NCBI RefSeq assembly: GCF_014117445.1
Contig: NZ_CP059851.1
Location: 434,001-498,000 of the forward strand
Reading direction: 5' to 3'
Length of the DNA: 64,000 nt
From: Sandaracinobacteroides saxicola
GTDB lineage: Bacteria > Pseudomonadota > Alphaproteobacteria > Sphingomonadales > Sphingomonadaceae
Part shown: positions 59,082 to 64,000 of the stretch, piece by piece
Numbering within the stretch: position 1 is the first letter of the stretch
Layout: every line of letters starts with the position of its first letter
Notes under the pieces: generated by a model
The model's database searches: none
Told to the model about the DNA's origin: nothing
Seen by the model: the letters and a program-made list of their open reading frames with translations, nothing else
Made by a program: the position numbers and the translations under genes

Positions 59082-59669
59082 TCAGCCTTCTCCACTTGCC
59101 AGTCGTTCCGCGGCGTCGAGCGCGCCGGCGAGGCGGCCATCGAAGCCCTTGGGATCATTGTTGAGCATCGCCATCATGACCGCGCCGGCGACCGCCTGGC
59201 CGAAGCTGCCCGGCGCCGGCTGCACGCCCTGTTCCTGGGTGGCGGGCGCGAGGCTGCCGCCGGAGAGGAAGACGGCGAGGCAGGCGGCGCCCTCCGCGGT
59301 CGCGAAGCCGGCGGCCTGGCCGGCATCGAAGGCGAGGCGGCGGTTGGCGTCGGACGGTTCGGCGAGCCAGCGGTTGACCGCCTTGCGCGCCACCAGGCGT
59401 TTCGGGTCGGTGACGTCCTTCATGCTGCCGAGCGCGGCGGCGACCCAGCGCAGCGCCTCCATCCGCGGCAGGCATTGCGCCACGAAACGGGTGGCCTGCA
59501 GGAGGTCGGTGCCGCGCAGCGCGGCAAAGGCCAGCGGCGGCGGCGTGTCTGCATGGTCGCCGAGGTCCACCAGATCCTCGAGCAGCGGGGCGAGCTGGCC
59601 GGCGCGGGTCCATTTGACCCGGGGCCAGGGGCGGGGGGGTGCGGCGGTGGGGGGTATTGTGCTGGCCAT
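59082..59669 (-). CDS. T6SS-associated hypothetical protein following vgrG (DUF6931-like)
   Basis: 195 aa, ATG overlapping the vgrG stop (ATGA). The protein is helical: LLEDLVDLGDHADTPPPLAFAALRGTDLLQATRFVAQCLPRMEALRWVAAALGSM, then KAVNRWLAEPSDANRRLAFDAGQAAGFATAEGAACLAVFLSGGS and an Ala/Gly-rich end. I believe this matches the DUF6931 family found beside VgrG/Fha genes in alphaproteobacteria, but I cannot verify it. Position between vgrG and fha suggests a spike-loading chaperone, adaptor or regulator. No signal peptide, membrane segment or catalytic motif is visible. Confidence 0.7.
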   Translation of the reverse strand: MASTIPPTAAPPRPWPRVKWTRAGQLAPLLEDLVDLGDHADTPPPLAFAALRGTDLLQATRFVAQCLPRMEALRWVAAALGSMKDVTDPKRLVARKAVNRWLAEPSDANRRLAFDAGQAAGFATAEGAACLAVFLSGGSLAPATQEQGVQPAPGSFGQAVAGAVMMAMLNNDPKGFDGRLAGALDAAERLASGEG

Positions 59670-61774
59670 CAGTTGATCATCACCAGGGCGCCCTTGACGA
59701 TGTGGATGGCGCTGGCCTGTTGCTGCACCATCAGGCCCTTGGTCTCCAGCATCAGCGAGGCATCGATCTTGATCATCATGCCCTTCAGCTCGATCCCCAT
59801 GGGGGTGAGCTTGATCGAGCTGGGGCCGCATTTCAGCTCGATGGATTGCATCGCGGTGGTCTTGTGGTTGCCGAGCGAGACGGTGGTTTCGCTGTTGCCC
59901 AGCGAGACGGTGAGTTCATGGTTGCCGACCTTGATGGTGGATTTCTTGTTGCCGGTTTTGATCTCCAGCGTGTCGTCCCCCATGATGTCGGTGGTGCGCT
60001 TGCCGGTCTTGATGCTGCGGGTGACGTTGCCGGTCTGCACCGTGTGGACGACGTTGCCGCTTTCGATGGTGGTGGTTTCGTCGCCCTTGATCTTGGTGGT
60101 GCGCTTGCCCTTGGTCACCGTCATCGTCTCGTCGCCCTCGTGAATGACGGTGGTGCGGTGGCCTTTCATGATGTCGCGCTTTTCGTCGCCGGTGACGACC
60201 TTGGTGGTGAGGTCGTGCTGGGCCTGGACGTAGAAAAGCTCCTGGTCCTTCTTGTCGTCGAACTTGATCTCGTTGAAGCCGCCGCCGCCCTTGCTGCTGT
60301 TGGTGCGGATGCCCTGTTGCGTGTTGGTGGGGGCGCTGCCGTAGGCGGGCAGGTTGCTTTCGTTGTAGACGCCGCCGGTGACGAGCGGCCGGTCCGGGTC
60401 GCCGTTCAGGAACTCGACGACGACCTCATGGCCGATGCGCGGGATCATGAAGGCGCCATAGCCGGAACCGGCGCCCGTCTGCATGACGCGGATGAACAGG
60501 CTGCTGGCCTCCCGCTCGGCCTTTTTTCCCTCCTCGTCCCAGAAGAAGCGGACCTTCACCCGGCCATATTTGTCGGTGTGGATCTCCTCCCCCTGCGGGC
60601 CGATGACGACGCCGGTCTGCGGCCCCCAGATGCGCGGCTGCGGGGTCTTGCGCTCGGGCCGGAAGGGGTGGGTGATCGGCATCAGCTCGAGCTCGACATG
60701 CATCTCCTCGTCGGCGCCGCCGTCCGAACGCAGGCCGGACGCGGTGTAGAGGTGGCGGGTGGCGACGATCAGGTAGGTTTCGCTGGCGTTGAACTTGTGG
60801 TTGGCGTCGCTCTCGTCGGAGTGGAGGGTGAGCTTGCGGCCGACGGCGGCGGCGAACATGTTGCTGTCGGCATAGCTGCGCGCCATGCCCGCGCGGGCGG
60901 ATTCGAGGCGGACGGTGGCGTAGCGCTGCCCCATGTCCGCCGTGGGTTTCAGGAAGTTGGCGGGGTTTTCGGTGATCGGCGCGATCTTGCCGGCCTGTTC
61001 GGCGGGTTCGCTGGTGGCGAAGCGCTTGGGCGGCTTGCCGAGGTTTTCGAGCTTCTTTTCCTTTTTCAGCGCGACGGTGGGGGCGGTGAAATCATAGTCG
61101 TCGACATAGGAGGCGGTGGCGGCGAGCGCGCGGTGCTCGTGCAGGTTCCAGACCAGCGCTTCCTTGCCATCGGGCACGCCGGATTCGAGGCGGGCGGCCT
61201 TGGGCAGGTTGTCCGGGTGGGCATTGGGCGCGTCGACGAAGGTGATCTCGTGCCGCTGCGGGCTGTGGTTGTAGTAATAATAGACGCCTTCGCGTTCCAG
61301 CCAGCGGGACAGGAAGGCGAAATTGCTCTCGTCATACTGGACGCGATATTCGAGCACCGGGTAGCTGGCGGACAGCGTGGTCTTGCGCCAGTTGCCGCCA
61401 TGCTGGGTGATGAGGTCGGTGAGGCTTTTCTTGTAGTAGATGGCCGACGTGCGGTTGAGCGCCCAGAGGTGATGGCCGGGGCGGAGCACGAGGCGATAGA
61501 CGAAATCGTCGCCATCATCGAGGCGGCCCAGTTCGGCATATTCGGTCAGCATGCCGTGGAAGATGCGGCTGACATGCGGCAGGCCGTCGAACTCGAGATG
61601 CATCATCGTGCTGAGCATCGGTTGCAGCTTGGCGGGCTTGCCGCGGCTGATGCATTCGACCTCGATCACGAACAGTTCGCTGAGGCGTTCGACGGCGGTC
61701 ATGCTGGTGAGGATCAGCGCGTCGGCGCCGAGATCGCAATGCAGGCGCCCGATGCGGTTTGCGCTGCTCGGCAT
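59669..61774 (-). CDS. vgrG: T6SS spike protein VgrG (TssI)
   Basis: 701 aa. The gp27-like base (about 1-370) has LSELFVIEVECIS, SRIFHGMLTEYAELGR and YPVLEYRVQYDESNFAFLSRWLEREGVYYYY. The gp5-like OB domain follows (PQTGVVIGPQGEEIHTDKYGRVKVRFFWD, ASSLFIRVMQTGAGSGYGAFMIPRIGHEVVVEFLNGDPDRPLVTG). The beta-prism needle (about 530-650) is a ladder of short TxxIxxG / TTKIKGDE repeats. There is no C-terminal effector domain. The ATG at 61774 has GGGAGGGG 5 nt ahead and is preferred over GTG at 61780. It heads the minus-strand operon vgrG, 195-aa protein, fha, PAAR. Confidence 0.96.
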   Translation of the reverse strand: MPSSANRIGRLHCDLGADALILTSMTAVERLSELFVIEVECISRGKPAKLQPMLSTMMHLEFDGLPHVSRIFHGMLTEYAELGRLDDGDDFVYRLVLRPGHHLWALNRTSAIYYKKSLTDLITQHGGNWRKTTLSASYPVLEYRVQYDESNFAFLSRWLEREGVYYYYNHSPQRHEITFVDAPNAHPDNLPKAARLESGVPDGKEALVWNLHEHRALAATASYVDDYDFTAPTVALKKEKKLENLGKPPKRFATSEPAEQAGKIAPITENPANFLKPTADMGQRYATVRLESARAGMARSYADSNMFAAAVGRKLTLHSDESDANHKFNASETYLIVATRHLYTASGLRSDGGADEEMHVELELMPITHPFRPERKTPQPRIWGPQTGVVIGPQGEEIHTDKYGRVKVRFFWDEEGKKAEREASSLFIRVMQTGAGSGYGAFMIPRIGHEVVVEFLNGDPDRPLVTGGVYNESNLPAYGSAPTNTQQGIRTNSSKGGGGFNEIKFDDKKDQELFYVQAQHDLTTKVVTGDEKRDIMKGHRTTVIHEGDETMTVTKGKRTTKIKGDETTTIESGNVVHTVQTGNVTRSIKTGKRTTDIMGDDTLEIKTGNKKSTIKVGNHELTVSLGNSETTVSLGNHKTTAMQSIELKCGPSSIKLTPMGIELKGMMIKIDASLMLETKGLMVQQQASAIHIVKGALVMIN

Positions 61775-61900
61775 GATCACCCCTCCCGTTCCTCTTGTGC
61801 CACCTTATCAGCGCAAAGTCATGGTGCAACAGCGGGTCGTCACAGGCTTTTCTGGCAGGCCGGTCTTTCGGGATGCGGTTTCCGTTGCTAGCGTCGGCGC

Positions 61901-63820
61901 ATGCGACTGGGTGTCTGTTATTATCCGGAACATTGGCCGGAGGCGCGCTGGGCCGATGACGCGGCGGCGATGGTGGCGATGGGGCTGAGGCAGGTGCGGA
62001 TCGGCGAGTTCGCCTGGAGCCGGGTGGAGCCGGAGCCGGGGGTGTTCGACTGGGGCTGGCTGGACCGGGCGATCGACACGCTGGGCGGGGCGGGGTTGCG
62101 GGTGATCCTGGGGACGCCCACGGCGACGCCGCCGAAATGGCTGGTGGATGCGGCGCCGGACATCCTGGCATGGGACCGGCAGGGCCGCGTGCGGGGGTTC
62201 GGCAGCCGGCGGCATTATTGTTTCAGCAGCCAGACCTACCGGCAGGAGGCGGCGCGGATCACGCGGGCCTTTGCCGGGCGCTATGGCATGCACCCGCATG
62301 TCGCGGGGTGGCAGATCGACAATGAATATGGCTGCCACGACACGACGCTGAGTTACAGCCCGGCGGCGCGCGAGGGGTTCCGGCGCTGGCTGCGGTTCAA
62401 ATATCGCGACATCGCGGCGCTGAACGCGGCCTGGGGGACGGTCTTCTGGTCCCAGGACTATGGCGGGTTCGGGGCGGTGGAGCTGCCCAACCTGACGGTG
62501 ACCGAGCCGAACCCGGCGCAGGTGATGGATTTCCGGCGCTATTCGTCCGAGCGGGTGGTGCGGTTCAACCAAGTGATGGCGGGAATCGTGCGCGAGCATT
62601 CGCCGGGGCGCGACATCATGCACAATGTGATGGGGTTCGTGACCGATTTCGACCACCATGCGCTGGGCGCCGACCTGGATGTGACCGCCTGGGACAGCTA
62701 TCCGCTGGGGTTTCTGGAGCAATATTGGTTCAGCGAGGCGGAGAAGGTGCGTTACGCGCGGACCGGGCATCCGGACATCGCGGCGTTTCACCACGACCTT
62801 TATCGCGGCTGTTCGCGCGGTCGCTGGGGGGTGATCGAGCAGCAGCCGGGGCCGGTCAACTGGGCACGGCACAACCCGGCGCCGCTGCCCGGCATGGTGC
62901 GGCTGTGGACGCTGGAGGCGGCGGCGCATGGGGCGGAATATGTGAGCTATTTCCGGTGGCGGCAGTTTCCGCAGGCACAGGAGGCGATGCACGCCGGATT
63001 GCAGCGGGTGGACGGGGCGGAGGCGCCGGCGGCGGCCGAGGTGCGGGCGGTGGCGGCGGAGCTGGCGGCGCTGGGGGCGCAGACGGTGGAACGGGCGCCG
63101 GTGGCGCTGATCGTCGATTATCCGGGGCTGTGGGCGATGGAGGCGCAGCCGCAGGGGGCGGACTATCGCGGGATCGAGCTGCTGTTCCGTGCCTATGAGG
63201 CGTTGCGGCGCCTGGGACTGGATGTCGATGTCGTGTCGGCGGCGGCGAATTTTTCGGACTATGCGATGGTGGTGGCGCCGGTGCTGCCCTTTGTCGACGA
63301 GGGGCTGGTCGCGCGGTTGGCGGCTTTTGAGGGGCAGGTGCTGCTGGGGCCGCGGGCGGGGAGCAAGACGGCGGATTTCGCGATCCCCGGGGCGCTGGCG
63401 CCAGGCGCGTTGCAGGCGTTGATCCCGCTGAAGGTGACGCAGGTGGAATCGCTGCGGCGGGACGTGCGGCATGCGGGCGACGGGTTCGTGGTGGAGCGCT
63501 GGCTGGAGCATGTGGAGAGCGCGCTGGCGCCGGAGCTGGCGACGGATGACGGGCATGGCGTGCTGTGGCGGCAGGGTGGCGTGCGATACCTGTCGTGCTG
63601 GCCGGATGCGGGGCTGTGGCGGGCGGCGCTGGTGGCGATGGCGGGCGAGGCGGGGGTGGCCGTGACAACGTTGCCCGACGGGGTGCGGATGCGGCGCACG
63701 GCGGAACGGATTTTCGTGTTCAACTGGGGACCGGACACGGTCGATCCACAGCCGTTTCTGGGCGACGACGATGTTACGAAAGAACTTCCGGTCGCTGGCG
63801 TGCTGATAGCGAATTGCTGA
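61901..63820 (+). CDS. GH42 beta-galactosidase
   Basis: 639 aa, no signal peptide, so cytoplasmic. [20 protein letters not shown] and [20 protein letters not shown] are the GH42 N-terminus. The TIM barrel carries the acid/base Glu142 in [12 protein letters not shown] and nucleophile Glu313 in [13 protein letters not shown]. The GH42 trimerisation domain (about 370-560) and a small C-terminal beta domain follow. It hydrolyses beta-galactosides. No Shine-Dalgarno is visible; TAGCGT lies at -12 to -7 relative to the ATG, which would fit a leaderless mRNA. It is divergent from vgrG across 126 nt and not obviously related to the secretion genes. Confidence 0.93.
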   Translation: MRLGVCYYPEHWPEARWADDAAAMVAMGLRQVRIGEFAWSRVEPEPGVFDWGWLDRAIDTLGGAGLRVILGTPTATPPKWLVDAAPDILAWDRQGRVRGFGSRRHYCFSSQTYRQEAARITRAFAGRYGMHPHVAGWQIDNEYGCHDTTLSYSPAAREGFRRWLRFKYRDIAALNAAWGTVFWSQDYGGFGAVELPNLTVTEPNPAQVMDFRRYSSERVVRFNQVMAGIVREHSPGRDIMHNVMGFVTDFDHHALGADLDVTAWDSYPLGFLEQYWFSEAEKVRYARTGHPDIAAFHHDLYRGCSRGRWGVIEQQPGPVNWARHNPAPLPGMVRLWTLEAAAHGAEYVSYFRWRQFPQAQEAMHAGLQRVDGAEAPAAAEVRAVAAELAALGAQTVERAPVALIVDYPGLWAMEAQPQGADYRGIELLFRAYEALRRLGLDVDVVSAAANFSDYAMVVAPVLPFVDEGLVARLAAFEGQVLLGPRAGSKTADFAIPGALAPGALQALIPLKVTQVESLRRDVRHAGDGFVVERWLEHVESALAPELATDDGHGVLWRQGGVRYLSCWPDAGLWRAALVAMAGEAGVAVTTLPDGVRMRRTAERIFVFNWGPDTVDPQPFLGDDDVTKELPVAGVLIANC

Positions 63821-63829
63821 CACACGCTC

Positions 63830-63858
63830 TTGTTGGAATCAGTTATTTCGACTAGGAA
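63830..63858 (+). promoter_or_regulatory. Candidate promoter for the gene at the right edge
   Basis: TTGTTG (63830-63835), a 17-nt spacer and TAGGAA (63853-63858). The -35 matches the sigma-70 consensus in four of six bases and the -10 in three. The location, 42 nt before a gene with a strong ribosome site, supports it; the match is modest. Confidence 0.35.
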
Positions 63859-63900
63859 TGTGACGAAGCCTCCGGGGCGGGGGCTCAACAGGAGGACAGC

Positions 63901-64000
63901 ATGTTGAAGCAGATGGTTGTCGGCGCTTGCGCGCTGCTGGGCGCGGTGAGTGCGGATGCGGTGGTGGTAACGGTGAACGGCGCCTTCACGGCCACCGATT
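63901..64000 (+). CDS. Start of an exported protein, truncated by window edge
   Basis: The first 33 codons. An AGGAGG ribosome site lies 6 nt before the ATG. The sequence begins MLKQMVVGACALLGAVSADA, a signal peptide with cleavage expected after ADA, followed by a beta-like VVVTVNGAFTAT. This resembles the start of PEP-CTERM-type secreted proteins, but the diagnostic C-terminus is outside the window. Confidence 0.55.
   Translation, partial: MLKQMVVGACALLGAVSADAVVVTVNGAFTATD

Noticed and set aside
12687-63820. Symporter and GH42 beta-galactosidase as parts of one sugar-use locus
   Set aside because: They lie about 48 kb apart with the secretion genes between, and share no neighbour or regulator.

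Overview
The window is one very GC-rich, densely coded stretch from an alphaproteobacterium. Codon use, frequent stop/start overlaps, short CTTCGACAGGCTCAGG-type and ATGCTGAA/TTCAGCAT intergenic hairpins, and the gene mix suggest Sphingomonadales. That is inferred from style; no rRNA or other marker gene is present. I see no tRNA, CRISPR array or intact insertion sequence.

Layout. (1) 1-7401: a response regulator, histidine kinase and deacetylase operon on the minus strand, divergent from a TolC / MacA / MacB ATPase / MacB permease tripartite efflux operon. A 14-bp inverted repeat lies in the shared spacer. (2) 7440-14150: housekeeping and accessory genes: cation/proton antiporter, DNA photolyase, D-amino-acid-type aminotransferase, GNAT, HD-domain protein, and an SGLT-like symporter. 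A dead IS30-type transposase fragment abuts the symporter. (3) 14320-36017: an OmpA-like protein, then a two-partner secretion set: TpsB transporter, a 5331-residue TpsA with three kinds of long repeat, and an exported TPR-CHAT protein overlapping the TpsA stop. (4) 36029-57080: a type VI secretion (T6SS) operon starting 11 nt after the CHAT gene: tssA, B, C, hcp, tagJ, tssE, F, G, H(clpV), an unknown gene, a 34-codon ORF, tssK, L, M, tagF, a PP2C phosphatase and a Ser/Thr kinase. (5) 61774-57197 on the minus strand: vgrG, a 195-aa protein, an FHA protein, a 19-codon ORF and PAAR. (6) 61901-64000: a GH42 beta-galactosidase and the start of an exported protein.

How it works together. The T6SS genes give baseplate (TssA, E, F, G, K), sheath (TssB, C), tube and spike (Hcp, VgrG, PAAR), membrane complex (TssL, M), disassembly ATPase (ClpV) and a threonine-phosphorylation switch (kinase, phosphatase, FHA, TagF). 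No TssJ lipoprotein gene is visible, while TssL carries its own peptidoglycan-binding domain. The TpsB-TpsA-CHAT set is packed end to end with the T6SS and may share its transcript, so one surface or contact programme could deploy both a giant fibre and a contractile injector.

Most noteworthy: the exported CHAT protein paired with a giant TpsA; a shared DPFG/NPFG motif in the kinase and the FHA protein together with candidate phosphothreonines in TssL; an unrecognised gene with atypical composition inside the T6SS operon; and two tiny ORFs that bridge neighbouring T6SS genes by stop/start overlap.
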